Positions 1 through 8,783 of a stretch of DNA of 64,000 nucleotides are shown one piece after another (the stretch's first letter is position 1; each line of letters starts with the position of its first letter). The stretch covers positions 620,001-684,000 of the forward strand of contig OY970337.1 of the NCBI GenBank assembly GCA_963717475.1, written 5' to 3'. Both the position numbers and the translations under genes were made by a program. The notes below the pieces were generated by a model, which saw nothing but the letters and a program-made list of their open reading frames with translations, was not told where the DNA came from and did no database searches. This stretch comes from AC-32 sp963717475 (GTDB lineage: Bacteria; Actinomycetota; Thermoleophilia; Gaiellales; Gaiellaceae).

Positions 1-896
1 GCGCAGCCTGTCTCGCGCGCGGCCGCGCTCCGGCGCGAGCCCTCGGGCCGCGTGCTGGTCGAAGCTGCCGTTCTGGCTCCTGATCATCCGATCTTCTTCT
101 ACGCGCTCTTCCCGTTCTACTGGGCGCTGCGCTCCTCGATCACGCCCGACGCCGGAGCTCTTCAGCACGCCGGTCAAGTACTGGCCGAGCCACCCGACCT
201 GGACGCACTTCCGCGACGTGCTCGAGCACGAGCTTCTTCCGGCGGGCGCTGCTGAACTCGACGATCGTCGCGGGGTCGGTGACGCTGCTCTCGCTCGCGA
301 TCGGCGTCGGTGGCCGCGTATGCGCTGGGGCGCTTCCGCTTCCGCGGCCGCTCGTCGGTCCTCTACCTGGTGCTGTCGATGACGATGTTCCCGCAGATCG
401 CGATCCTCGGCGCCCTCTACACGATGTTCACGGCTCCACATCGTGTCATCCACTTCCGAAGCTGTACAACAACCTCTGGGCGCTGATCCTCACCTACCTG
501 ATCTTCACGCTGCCGTTCACGGTCTGGGTGCTGACCAGCTTCATGCGCGCGCTCCCCGCGCGATCTCGAGGAGGCGGCCTACGTCGACGGCGCGACCCAC
601 TCCAGGTCGTTCTGCAAGGTCCTGCTGCCGCTGGCCGCGCCAGGCCTGGTCACCGCCGGCCTGCTGGCCTTCATCGCCGCCTGGAACGAGTTCCTGTTCG
701 CGATCACGTTCATCCCGTCGCCGACACTGCACGGTGCCGGTCGCGATCGCGTTCTTCACGGCGGAGCGCAGCGTTCGAGATCCGTGGGGCCGATCAGGCG
801 GCGCCGTCGTCGTGACCGTGCCGCTGATCGTGCTGACCCTGATCTTCCAGACGGCGGATCCTCGCCGGGCTCACGGCCGGCGCCGTGAAGGGCTAG
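1..896 (+). CDS. carbohydrate ABC transporter permease, MalG type (5' partial, several frameshifts)
   Basis: Inner-membrane subunit of a sugar ABC importer, MalG/binding-protein-dependent permease family. The protein has to be stitched from several frames: FFYALFPFYWALRSSITPDA near the start, a central stretch with LYNNLWALILTYLIF, then the cytoplasmic EAA loop (EEAAYVDGAT followed by KVLLPLAAPG, about 568-643) that docks on the ATPase, and a tail ending in TAGAVKG with stop at 894-896. Frame changes occur about every 100 bp in the first 600 bases, more than elsewhere in the window. The gene starts before the window. It converges on the ATPase gene and the two share the four bases CTAG. Real decay or poor sequence at a contig edge cannot be told apart here. 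Confidence 0.75.
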
Positions 897-2059
897 GCCG
901 GATCGCCGTCGCGCGTCTCGGGGTCGAAGAAGTCGAGCCGGGTCGTGTCACAGCGAGCTCGACCTCCTGGCCTGGCGATCCGGGACTTCGGGCTGACGCG
1001 GCGTCCAGCCGGCGACGAGCGTCCTCGTCCCGGCCGCCGAGCTCGGCCGCCTGCTCCTCGGCGAGCTCCCGCAGCTTCGCTCGACTCGATTCCCGCCGCC
1101 TCGAGCGAGAAGTGGGCGTACAGCTCCGAGCCCATCGACTCGACCACGTCGATCGTCGACCTGCGCCGGTCGCGCCGGTCGCCGACTCGAGGGCCGCGTC
1201 CTCGAAGTGCTCGGGCCGGATCCCCGCGATCAAGCGCTCGGCGTCGAGGCGCGTGCGCACCGACTCCGGGGAGCTATCGCGTCCACCATCGGCTGAGCTC
1301 GAGCGTCCGTGCTCCGTCGAGGTGCGCCGGGAGGAAGTTCATCGCGGGTGAGCCGATGAAGCCGGCCACGAACAGGTTGACCGGATCCTCGTAGAGCTCC
1401 TGCGGCGGGCCGGTCTGCTGGATGACGCCCTGACGCATCACGGCGACGCGGTCACCGAGCGTCATCGCCTCGGTCTGGTCGTGCGTCACGTAGACAGTCG
1501 TCGTGCCGAGTCGGTCTTGCAACCGGGAGACCTCGGCGCGCATCTGGACGCGGAGCTTCGCGTCGAGGTTGGAGAGCGGCTCGTCCATGAGGAAGGCTTC
1601 CGGCTGCCGGACGATCGCGCGGCCCATCGCCACTCGCTGCCGCTGGCCTCCGGAGAGGTTCGCCGGCTTGCGGCCGAGCTGCTCGGTCAGGTCGAGGATC
1701 TTGGCCGCCTCCTCGACCCGCTGCTTGATCTCGTCCTTCGGCACCTTCGCGAGCGAGAGCGCGAAGCCCATGTTTTCCCGCACGGTCATGTGCGGGTAGA
1801 GGGCGTAGCTCTGGAAGACCATCGCGATGTCGCGCTCCTTCGGAGTGAGATCGTTCACGACCTCGCCGCCGATCAGGAGCTCGCCCTCGGTGATGTCCTC
1901 GAGGCCGGCGATCATCCGCAGGGCGGTGGACTTCCCGCAGCCCGACGGGCCCACGAGGATCACGAACTCGCCGTCGGCGATCTCGAGGTTCATCTGCTTG
2001 ACCGCCTCGGTGCCGTCGCGGTAGCGCTTGGTGATGTCCTTGAGGACGATTTCGGCCAC
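893..2059 (-). CDS. ugpC: sugar ABC transporter ATP-binding protein, MsmK/UgpC type (frameshifted C-terminus)
   Basis: ATPase that energises CUT1-type sugar importers. The GTG start at 2057-2059 gives VAEIVLKDITKRY. Walker A (GPSGCGKST), the signature LSGGQRQRVAMGRA and Walker B (FLMDEPLSNLDAKLR) are intact. The C-terminal OB/TOBE regulatory region (GIRPEHFED, then ESMGSELYAHF, then LDFFDPETRDGD) is spread over several frames between about 1290 and 893; the total length is a multiple of three, about 388 residues, normal for the family, so the indels compensate. It lies 12 bp downstream of the GH13 gene on the same strand, suggesting co-transcription. It probably powers the convergent MalG-type permease. 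Confidence 0.88.
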
Positions 2060-2071
2060 GGCCGTGTTCTT

Positions 2072-3337
2072 CTACCACTCTGGGAGGAATTCAGTCCCCC
2101 GGCGCTCCGGCCGCCGCGAGATCAGGCTCCGGTAGTGCTCCAGCAGGGAGGCCGGGTCGCCGCGCTGAGCCTCGACGTTGCGGCGCTCCGCGTCGATGGG
2201 CGGGAGCCAGGGAGTGCCGGTGGTGAAGCCGCCGTTCGGCGTTGCGTCCCACTGCATCGGATGGCGGTGCCGGTCACGGCCGGCGCGGTCGAAGGGAGGA
2301 TCGGCACCGGGCCCGTCGGCGAGCCCGATCTCGTCGCCCTGGTAGATGAACGCCGTGCCTGGGAGCGATAGCAGCAGCTCGGCCGCCTCACGGAGGCGCT
2401 GCTCGCCGACCCGGCTCGCGAGGCGCGGAAAGTCGTGGTTCGAGAGGACCCACGCGACGCGACCGAGCGCCAGCGCGGGCTCGATCGCCGCACGCAGCCG
2501 CTCCGTCTCCCACGGCGAGTGAAGGAGCTCGAAGGCGAAGACCAGATCGAGGTGCTCGAGGTAGCGGGGGTATTCGGCCGTTTCGAGGTAGACCTCGCCC
2601 ACGAGCAGCGCGTCGCCCGCGGCCTCACGCAGCGCTGCGAGCGCGTCCGTGACCTCGGGCCGGTTGCCGGAGTACACGTGGTCGAGCTCCGCGGCCTCGC
2701 CGGTCAACGGCAGTGGGAACTCCCCCGAGGCGGGCGGGTCGTCGCGGAGCTCGGCGTCCTTGACCATCACGTTGACCGCGTCGACGCGGAAGCCGTCCAC
2801 GCCGCGATCGAGCCAGAAGCGGACGACGTCCTGCATCGCTCGCACGAGGTCAGGGTTGCGCCAGTTCAGGTCCGGCTGTTCCGGATAGAACGTGTGCAGG
2901 TACCAGCCCCGGCCGCCGGGGTCCCGGCTCCAGGCCGGGCCTCCGAAGGCGGCGGCCCAGTTGTTGGGCGGCCCGTCGACGGGCGACCAGATGTAGCGGT
3001 CGGGGTGCTCGCGGAACCAGGGGTGCTCGATCGAAGTGTGCGAGGGAACGAGGTCCAGGAGCACGCGGAGCCCTCGCTCGTGCGCGGCGGCCACGAGCGC
3101 ATCGAAGTCGTCGAGCGTGCCGAAGACCGGGTCGACGGCCGTGTAGTCCGAGACGTCGTAGCCGAAGTCGGCGAGCGGCGAGGGATAGATCGGCGAGAGC
3201 CAGAACGCGTCCACGCCGAGGTACGAGAGGTGGTCCAGGCGCTGCAGGACACCGCGCAGATCTCCGATCCCGTCGCCGTCCGAGTCCTGGAACGAGCGCG
3301 GGTAGATCTGGTAGACGACCGCGTCCTCCCACCACAT
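2072..3337 (-). CDS. GH13 alpha-glucosidase-like glycoside hydrolase (short C-terminus)
   Basis: Alpha-amylase superfamily enzyme of the oligo-1,6-glucosidase/alpha-glucosidase group, expected to release glucose from imported oligosaccharides in the cytoplasm. The barrel is complete: VVYQIYPRSFQDSDGDGIGDL at the N-terminus, nucleophile Asp in GFRVDAVNVM (about residue 186), acid/base Glu in LLVGEVY (about 248) and the transition-state Asp in LSNHDFPR (about 302). I chose ATG 3335-3337 over GTG 3341-3343 because a TATCCT -10 box (3346-3351, minus strand) lies 8 bp upstream of the ATG. At about 421 residues it lacks the usual C-terminal beta domain (family about 520-560), and the ATPase start 12 bp downstream leaves no room for it. 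Confidence 0.88.
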   Translation of the reverse strand: MWWEDAVVYQIYPRSFQDSDGDGIGDLRGVLQRLDHLSYLGVDAFWLSPIYPSPLADFGYDVSDYTAVDPVFGTLDDFDALVAAAHERGLRVLLDLVPSHTSIEHPWFREHPDRYIWSPVDGPPNNWAAAFGGPAWSRDPGGRGWYLHTFYPEQPDLNWRNPDLVRAMQDVVRFWLDRGVDGFRVDAVNVMVKDAELRDDPPASGEFPLPLTGEAAELDHVYSGNRPEVTDALAALREAAGDALLVGEVYLETAEYPRYLEHLDLVFAFELLHSPWETERLRAAIEPALALGRVAWVLSNHDFPRLASRVGEQRLREAAELLLSLPGTAFIYQGDEIGLADGPGADPPFDRAGRDRHRHPMQWDATPNGGFTTGTPWLPPIDAERRNVEAQRGDPASLLEHYRSLISRRPERRGTEFLPEW

Positions 3338-3345
3338 GCCCACGG

Positions 3346-3365
3346 AGGATAGGGGCGGCTAAGAT
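3346..3365. promoter_or_regulatory. divergent -10 boxes for the GH13 gene and the EF-G-like gene
   Basis: On the minus strand TATCCT (3351-3346) lies 8 bp before the GH13 ATG. On the plus strand TAAGAT (3360-3365) lies 8 bp before the EF-G-like ATG. Neither leaves room for a Shine-Dalgarno leader, so both transcripts are probably leaderless or nearly so. The boxes are seen; activity is inferred. Confidence 0.6.
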
Positions 3366-3373
3366 CACCCCGG

Positions 3374-5416
3374 ATGGAACCGGGGAAGATCCGCAACGTC
3401 GCGGTCACGGGCCACCGCGGCACCGGTAAGACCTCGCTCGTCGAGGCGATGCTCTTCCAGGGCGGCGCGATCAACCGGCTCGGCACCGTCGAGGCCGGCA
3501 CGACCACCTCCGACTGGGACGAGGACGAGCAGCGCCGACAGATGTCGCTCGCCTCGTCGCTGTGCCACGTCGAGTGGCAGGGCCGCAAGATCAATCTGAT
3601 CGACACGCCCGGCGATGCGGGCTTCAGCGGCGACACGGTTGCCGCGCTACGGGTCGTCGAGGGTGCGCTGATCGTCGCGAGCGCGGTGATGGGCGTCGAG
3701 GTGCAGACGAGCCGCGTCTGGGAGCGGGCGAACGAGCTCGAGCTTCCGCGCGTCGTCTTCGTGAACATGCTCGACCGCGAGCGGGCCGACTTCTACCGCG
3801 CGCTCGAGCAGTTCAAGACGATGCTCTCCGACCGCTGCGTCGCCGTCCACCTGCCGATCGGCGCCGAGCACGAGCTGACCGGGATCGTCGACGTTCTCCA
3901 CATGACCGCGTACATGAGCCCCGACGGCGAGCGCGAAGGCGGGCCCGTCGAGATACCGGCCGAGATGTCCGACACCGTCCAGAAGTACCGCACCCAGCTC
4001 CTCGATTCGGTCGTCGAGACCGACGAGAGCCTGATGGAGCGCTACCTCGAGGGCGAGGAGCTCGGCACCGAGGAGGTCGCGCACGCGCTCAAGGACGCCG
4101 TCACGCGCGGCGAGCTCTTCCCGGTCGCGTGCGGAGTGGCGTCGAAGAACCTCGGGACGACCGCTCTCCTCGACCTGCTCGTCGAGGGCGTCCCGTCGCC
4201 GGCCAAACGGCCGCCCGCAGTCGCAGCGGATGGCGCGGGCACGGCCGCATTCGTCTTCAAGACGGTCGCCGACCCGTTCGCGGGGCGGATCAACCTCTTC
4301 CGCGTCCTCTCGGGCACGATCTCCTCCGACGCGACGCTCGTCAACCACCGCTCGCGCGGGAAGGAGCGCGTCGGCGCCCTGCTCGCCTTGCAGGGCAAAG
4401 AGCACGAGCAAGCCAAGGAGTTCGGCCCCGGCGACATCGGCGCGGTAGCGAAGCTGAAGGAGACGACCACCGGCGACCTCCTGCTCGACTCCGAGCGCGA
4501 GATCGAGACGCCGAAGCTCGACTTCCCGGAGCCGGTCATGAGCTTCGCCGTCACTCCCAAGGCGAAGGGCGACGAGGAGAAGGTGGGCACCTCGCTGCGG
4601 CGCCTCTCCGAGGAGGACCCGACACTCAGCCTGCGCCGCGACCCGCAGACCGGCGAGCAGCTCCTCTCCGGGATGAGCCAGATCCACGTCGAGGTCGCGG
4701 TCGACCGGCTCAGGGGCCGCTTCGGCGTCGACGTGGAGCTGCACCAGCCGCGGGTCCCGTACCTGGAGACGATCCGCAAGGAGTCGCGCGCACGGCACCG
4801 CTACAAGAAGCAGACGGGCGGCCGCGGCCAGTTCGGCGACTGCGAGATCGTGCTCGAGCCGCTGGCCGAGCGCGCGGGCTACGAGTTCGTGGACGAGATC
4901 GTCGGCGGCGTGATCGCGCAGAGCTTCCGGCCGGCGGTCGACAAGGGCATCCAGGAGGCGATGCTGCACGGCGAGCTCGCGGGTGCGCCGGTGCAGGGCG
5001 TACGCGTCCGGCTCGTCGACGGCCAGCAGCACTCCGTCGACTCCTCCGAGATGGCGTTCAAGATCGCGGGCTCGATGGCGTTCAAGGACGCCTACGCGAA
5101 GGCCGATCCCGTGCTGCTCGAGCCGATCATGGAGGTCGAGGTGCATGTGCCGGACGATGCGGTCGGCGCCGTCAACGGCGACCTCAACTCGCGTCGCGGC
5201 CGGCTGCAGGGGATGGAGCCGCACGGCGGCATGACGCAGATCAAGGCCGAGGTGCCGATGGCGGAGATCCTCACGTACGGCCCGGCGCTGACTTCGCTCA
5301 CGGGCGGTCGCGGCGACTACCACATGCATTTCCTGCGCTACGAGGAGGTGCCTTCGCACATCGCCCAGAAGGTGATCGCCGAGTCGCAGAAGGAGCCCGA
5401 GGAGGCGAAGGTCTAG
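3374..5416 (+). CDS. EF-G-like translational GTPase (EF-G2 type)
   Basis: Paralogue of elongation factor G, 680 residues, a single intact frame. G1 P-loop GHRGTGKT (13-20), G3 DTPGDAGF (77-84) and an atypical G4 NMLD (131-134) where canonical EF-G has NKMD or similar. The C-terminal half keeps EF-G domains III-V, including GGRGQFGD and the LTGGRGDYHMHF stretch near the end. Actinobacteria commonly carry such an EF-G-like protein next to the true fusA; its role (ribosome rescue, stress or GTPase regulation) is not established. No rpsL/rpsG or tuf neighbours are present, which argues against it being the main fusA. Starts with ATG 8 bp after a TAAGAT box. Confidence 0.88.
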   Translation: MEPGKIRNVAVTGHRGTGKTSLVEAMLFQGGAINRLGTVEAGTTTSDWDEDEQRRQMSLASSLCHVEWQGRKINLIDTPGDAGFSGDTVAALRVVEGALIVASAVMGVEVQTSRVWERANELELPRVVFVNMLDRERADFYRALEQFKTMLSDRCVAVHLPIGAEHELTGIVDVLHMTAYMSPDGEREGGPVEIPAEMSDTVQKYRTQLLDSVVETDESLMERYLEGEELGTEEVAHALKDAVTRGELFPVACGVASKNLGTTALLDLLVEGVPSPAKRPPAVAADGAGTAAFVFKTVADPFAGRINLFRVLSGTISSDATLVNHRSRGKERVGALLALQGKEHEQAKEFGPGDIGAVAKLKETTTGDLLLDSEREIETPKLDFPEPVMSFAVTPKAKGDEEKVGTSLRRLSEEDPTLSLRRDPQTGEQLLSGMSQIHVEVAVDRLRGRFGVDVELHQPRVPYLETIRKESRARHRYKKQTGGRGQFGDCEIVLEPLAERAGYEFVDEIVGGVIAQSFRPAVDKGIQEAMLHGELAGAPVQGVRVRLVDGQQHSVDSSEMAFKIAGSMAFKDAYAKADPVLLEPIMEVEVHVPDDAVGAVNGDLNSRRGRLQGMEPHGGMTQIKAEVPMAEILTYGPALTSLTGGRGDYHMHFLRYEEVPSHIAQKVIAESQKEPEEAKV

Positions 5417-5442
5417 CCCCTTTGGGCTAAGGTCCCCGGGCT

Positions 5443-6084
5443 ATGCGCATCACGAGGCAGGCCGTCCTCGCCTCGCGGGTCTGCGCGATTTGCGAGCGAA
5501 CCCTTCTGGTCGGCGAGCACGCCGTCCGCTATTCGCCGGACGGCGAAGGCTTTCTCGACGTCTGCGCGCTCTGCCAGGAGATCGCCGTCGAGAACGGCTG
5601 GCTGAAGGAGGGGAGCCCCACCACGCCGGTGGTGGAGTCTCGGCGGCGGCGCTTCGGGCCGCTCGCTGCCCTCCTCGACTCGCGCCGGCCGGCGGTCGAG
5701 CGGGTCGTCGACGAGCCGATCCTGCGGCGATTGTCCGAGTCCGAGCGGGCGATGGTCGAGGCGGCGGATTTGTTCAACGAGAGCGCTTTCCGCCGCACGG
5801 TCGCCGGGATCGCGAAGAGCCTGGGTCAGCCGAAGGCGTCGATCGTGGCGCTCTCGGGGGTCAACGCCGAGGTCGTGCTCACGGTCGCCTGGGACATCTC
5901 CTGGTACCAGTACCGCATCACGCCGGAGTCGGGCCAGCCGGTCCGCCTGGCCGAGCGGGGACACGATCCACGTGAGCTGGAGGGCACGTTCATCACCTGG
6001 AACGCGAAGCTCACGCCGGACGGCCGCATCGTCCCGACATCTCGCCGGTCTAGCACTCTCCTAGGGCCTCCCTACAATCCGTAG
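5443..6084 (+). CDS. zinc-ribbon hypothetical protein
   Basis: Protein of 213 residues with an N-terminal treble-clef or zinc-ribbon signature: CAICERT at about 16-22 and CALC at about 47-50, giving two CxxC pairs. A basic linker (ESRRRRF) follows, then a globular C-terminal part with two Trp (AWDISWYQYRI). I recognise it only as a conserved actinobacterial type; function is unknown. A TAAGGT box at 5428-5433 sits 9 bp before the ATG, so it has its own promoter rather than depending on the EF-G-like gene that ends 27 bp upstream. A DNA- or RNA-binding role is possible but not shown. Confidence 0.7.
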   Translation: MRITRQAVLASRVCAICERTLLVGEHAVRYSPDGEGFLDVCALCQEIAVENGWLKEGSPTTPVVESRRRRFGPLAALLDSRRPAVERVVDEPILRRLSESERAMVEAADLFNESAFRRTVAGIAKSLGQPKASIVALSGVNAEVVLTVAWDISWYQYRITPESGQPVRLAERGHDPRELEGTFITWNAKLTPDGRIVPTSRRSSTLLGPPYNP

Positions 6085-6088
6085 CAGC

Positions 6089-6310
6089 ATGATCTATTGC
6101 GTTATCCCGCGCGAGCTGGCCGACGAGCTCTACGACAAGATGGTCGAGTACTACAAGGACAACCCCCACGTGGAGGTCATCCTCGACCGCCGCGAAGGCG
6201 AGGACCGGCGCAAGAACCGGGAATACGGCGGCAAGCGCGAGATTCGCGACCGCCGGCGCGCCCGCGCCCCGGGCACGTTCCCCGATACTGACGCGCCCGA
6301 CGACGCGTAG
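6089..6310 (+). CDS. small basic/acidic hypothetical protein
   Basis: Protein of 73 residues, MIYCVIPRELADELYDKMVE at the start, followed by DNPHVEVILDRREGEDRRKN and an Arg/Asp-rich tail. The N-terminal half looks like a small alpha/beta fold; the DRRxGxDRR-like charged patch recalls short actinobacterial proteins of unknown function. The gene begins 4 bp after the zinc-ribbon gene and a near-consensus TACAAT box (6073-6078) lies inside the end of that gene, 10 bp before the ATG, so it may be transcribed both from upstream and on its own. Confidence 0.65.
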   Translation: MIYCVIPRELADELYDKMVEYYKDNPHVEVILDRREGEDRRKNREYGGKREIRDRRRARAPGTFPDTDAPDDA

Positions 6311-6319
6311 CCTCGCCGA

Positions 6320-6736
6320 GTGGCCGGTGGTCGCTACTGGGTGAAGCGGCTCGACGAGCTCCCGCTCGTGCCGACCGGCGACCCCTCAGACTTCAACTGG
6401 TATCCGATCCAGCACCACCTGGGCGTCGGCGCGTTCGGGATAAATGCGTTCGGCGGCGATGCGGGCACGGTGCTCGTCGCCGAGCACGACGAGCGCGAGA
6501 GCGACCAGGAAGAGCTCTACGTCGTCATCGAGGGAACCGTGAACTTCACGCTCGACGAGCAGTCGCAGCGGGCCTTCGCCGTCAGCTTCGTCGCGGTGCC
6601 GGACCCGGCGGTCACCCGCTCGGCGGTCGCCGTCGAGGACGGGACGCTCCTTCTCGCGATCGGTGCGCCACGCGGCTCCGGCTTCGAGACGACCTGGAAC
6701 AAGGGCAACTTCGGAGAGGTGCCGCGCGCTGAATAG
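6320..6736 (+). CDS. cupin-domain protein
   Basis: Single-domain cupin of 138 residues starting at GTG 6320, 9 bp after the preceding stop. The conserved beta-barrel region runs from FNWYPIQHHLGVGAFGINAF through EHDERESDQEELYVVIEGT, where the His and Glu of cupin motif 1 (HDE...EELY) could bind a metal. Motif 2 is weak. Substrate unknown. It is clearly related to the N-terminal half of the cupin-TPR protein at 33673-34353, which shares the pattern of a GIxAFGxxAF segment followed by EHDE and QEELYLV. Probably part of a small operon with the two preceding hypothetical genes. Confidence 0.75.
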   Translation: MAGGRYWVKRLDELPLVPTGDPSDFNWYPIQHHLGVGAFGINAFGGDAGTVLVAEHDERESDQEELYVVIEGTVNFTLDEQSQRAFAVSFVAVPDPAVTRSAVAVEDGTLLLAIGAPRGSGFETTWNKGNFGEVPRAE

Positions 6737-6746
6737 ACTGCGCGCG

Positions 6747-8244
6747 ATGGCGACCGCGACGAAGACATTCCAGAACTACATCGGCGGCGAATGGGTCGAC
6801 GCTGCGTCGGGCGAGACCTTCGAGACGAAGAGCCCGGCGACCGGCGAGACGCTCGGCGTCTTCCCGCGCTCGAGCGCCGAGGACGTCGACAAGGCCGTCG
6901 ACGCCGCGAAGGCCGCCTACGAGGAGTGGCGCCTCGTCCCGGCCCCGCGCCGCGGCGAGATCCTCTTCCGCTTCGGCCAGCTACTCGCCGACCAGAAGGA
7001 CGACGTCGCGCAGCTGATGGCCCGCGAGATGGGCAAGGTGCTCCCCGAGGCCGCCGGCGACGTCCAGGAAGCGATCGACATGAGCTTCTACATGGGCGGC
7101 GAAGGCCGGCGCCTGTTCGGCCAGACGACGCCCGTCCGAGCTCAAGGACAAGTTCAACATGAGCGTGCGCCAGCCGATCGGCGTCGTCGGCGTGATCACG
7201 CCGTGGAACTTCCCGATCGCGATTCCGTCCTGGAAGATCGCGCCCGCGCTCGTCTGCGGGAACACGGTCGTCTTCAAGCCCGCGACCGACACGCCGCTTC
7301 TGGGCGAGCGCTTCGTCGAGCTGCTCGCCGAGGCGGGAGTCCCGGCCGGCGTCGTGAACATCGTCCACGGCGGCGGCGGCGCGGTCGGCGACCGGCTCGT
7401 CAAGCACCCGGACGTGCCCGTGATCACGCTCACCGGCTCGCGCGAGACCGGGGTGGAGGTGATGCGGAACGCGGCTGACAACCTCAAGCACATCCACCTC
7501 GAGCTCGGCGGCAAGAACGCGATCATCGTCCTCGACGACGCCGACCTCGACCTCGCGGTCGAGGGGATCATCTGGTCGGCGTTCGGCACTTCGGGCCAGC
7601 GTTGCACGGCCGCCTCGCGCGTGATCGCGCAGGACGGGATCTACGAGGACCTGCAGGGCCGCCTCGTCAAGGCCGCCGAGCAGCTGCGCCTCGGCCCCGG
7701 CTGGGAGGACGGCGTCGACGTCGGCCCGGTCATCAACCAGAGCGCGCTCGACAAGATCCACTCGTACACGGAGATCGGCAAGGGCGAGGGCGCGAAGCTG
7801 CTCACCGGCGGCGAGGTCGCGAGCGGCAACGGCCTGAGCGACGGCTTCTTCTACCGGCCGACCATCTTCGGCGACGTCGACCCCGGGATGCGCGTCGCGC
7901 AGGAGGAGATCTTCGGCCCGACCACCGCGCTGATCCGCGTGCGCGACGCGGAGGAGGCGGTCAGGGTCTCGAACGGGATCGAGTTCGGCCTCTCGTCGTC
8001 GATCTTCACGCGCGACGTCAACACCGCCTTCCGCGCGATGCGCGACCTCGAGGCCGGAATCACGTACATCAACGCCGGCACGATCGGCGCCGAGGTGCAC
8101 CTGCCCTTCGGTGGCGTCAAGGGCACCGGCAACGGTCACCGCGAGGCGGGGCAGGCCGCGCTCGACGTCTTCACCGAGTGGAAGTCGATCTACGTCGACT
8201 ACTCGGGGAAGCTGCAGAAGGCGCAGATCGACACCGCCTCCTAG
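6747..8244 (+). CDS. NAD(P)-dependent aldehyde dehydrogenase (one frameshift)
   Basis: Aldehyde dehydrogenase superfamily enzyme, about 498 residues after removing one inserted base near 7134 (reading resumes as SELKDKFNMSVRQPIGVVGV). The catalytic Cys is in GTSGQRCTAASR, the general-base Glu in LELGGKN, and the cofactor region contains TPWNFPIA and LTGSRETG. It oxidises an aldehyde to an acid with NAD(P); the substrate cannot be read from sequence, though the protein resembles broad-range or semialdehyde-type enzymes. A TAGACT box at 6734-6739 lies 7 bp before the ATG. The GNAT gene follows after 3 bp and may be co-transcribed. Confidence 0.88.
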
Positions 8245-8247
8245 CCG

Positions 8248-8724
8248 GTGGACATCCGGCCGCTCTCGGAGGCCGACCACGACTGGGTCGAGCGGCTGAT
8301 CCGCGAGCGCTGGGGCGACGAGATCGTCGTCGGCCGCGGCAAGATCTGGAAGCCGGCCGAGCTCCCGGGCTTCGCGGCTTTCGACGGCGATCGCTGCGTG
8401 GGCCTCGTCACCTACGAGCTGGACGGCGAGGCGTGCGAGATCGTCAGCATCGACGCTCTGGACGAGGGCGAGGGGATCGGGACGCAGCTCCTCGCGGCGG
8501 TCGTGTCCGCGGCTCGCGCGGCGCGCTGCCGGCGCGTCCAGTTGCTCACCACGAACAACAACCTGCGCGCGCTGGCCTTCTACCAGAAGCGTGGTTTTCG
8601 GCTCGTCGGCCTCGTTCCCGGCGCGATCGACGAGGAGCGGAAGCGAAAGCCGTCGATCTCGGAGGTCGACTCGGCGGGCCTTCCGATCCGGGACGAGCTC
8701 CATCTCGAGCTGCCTTTGGAATAG
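8248..8724 (+). CDS. GNAT family N-acetyltransferase
   Basis: Acetyl-CoA-dependent N-acyltransferase of 158 residues, GTG start 3 bp after the aldehyde dehydrogenase stop. The acetyl-CoA loop motif A is seen as GEGIGTQLLAAVVSAAR, followed by the RVQLLTTNNNLRALAFYQKRGF segment that closes motif B (NxxAxxFYxxxGF). The acceptor is unknown. Close spacing suggests a two-gene operon with the dehydrogenase. Confidence 0.82.
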   Translation: MDIRPLSEADHDWVERLIRERWGDEIVVGRGKIWKPAELPGFAAFDGDRCVGLVTYELDGEACEIVSIDALDEGEGIGTQLLAAVVSAARAARCRRVQLLTTNNNLRALAFYQKRGFRLVGLVPGAIDEERKRKPSISEVDSAGLPIRDELHLELPLE

Positions 8725-8783
8725 CCCGCAATCGCGGCAAACCCCGGCTACTCTGGTCGCCTCGAGGACTGGGGTCGAGAGAA

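Noticed and set aside
6517..8703. Very long minus-strand open frame (728 codons) opposite the cupin, aldehyde dehydrogenase and GNAT genes
   Set aside because: It is the antisense shadow of GC-rich coding DNA; its translation is Arg/Val/Asp-rich with no domains, while the plus strand holds clear enzymes. The same applies to 3647-5359, 20847-22367 and 27082-28710.
7602..8783. Long plus-strand frame running into the transglycosylase gene, making it appear 931 residues long
   Set aside because: The upstream part is an out-of-frame reading of the dehydrogenase and GNAT genes; the signal segment and domains begin at ATG 8784.
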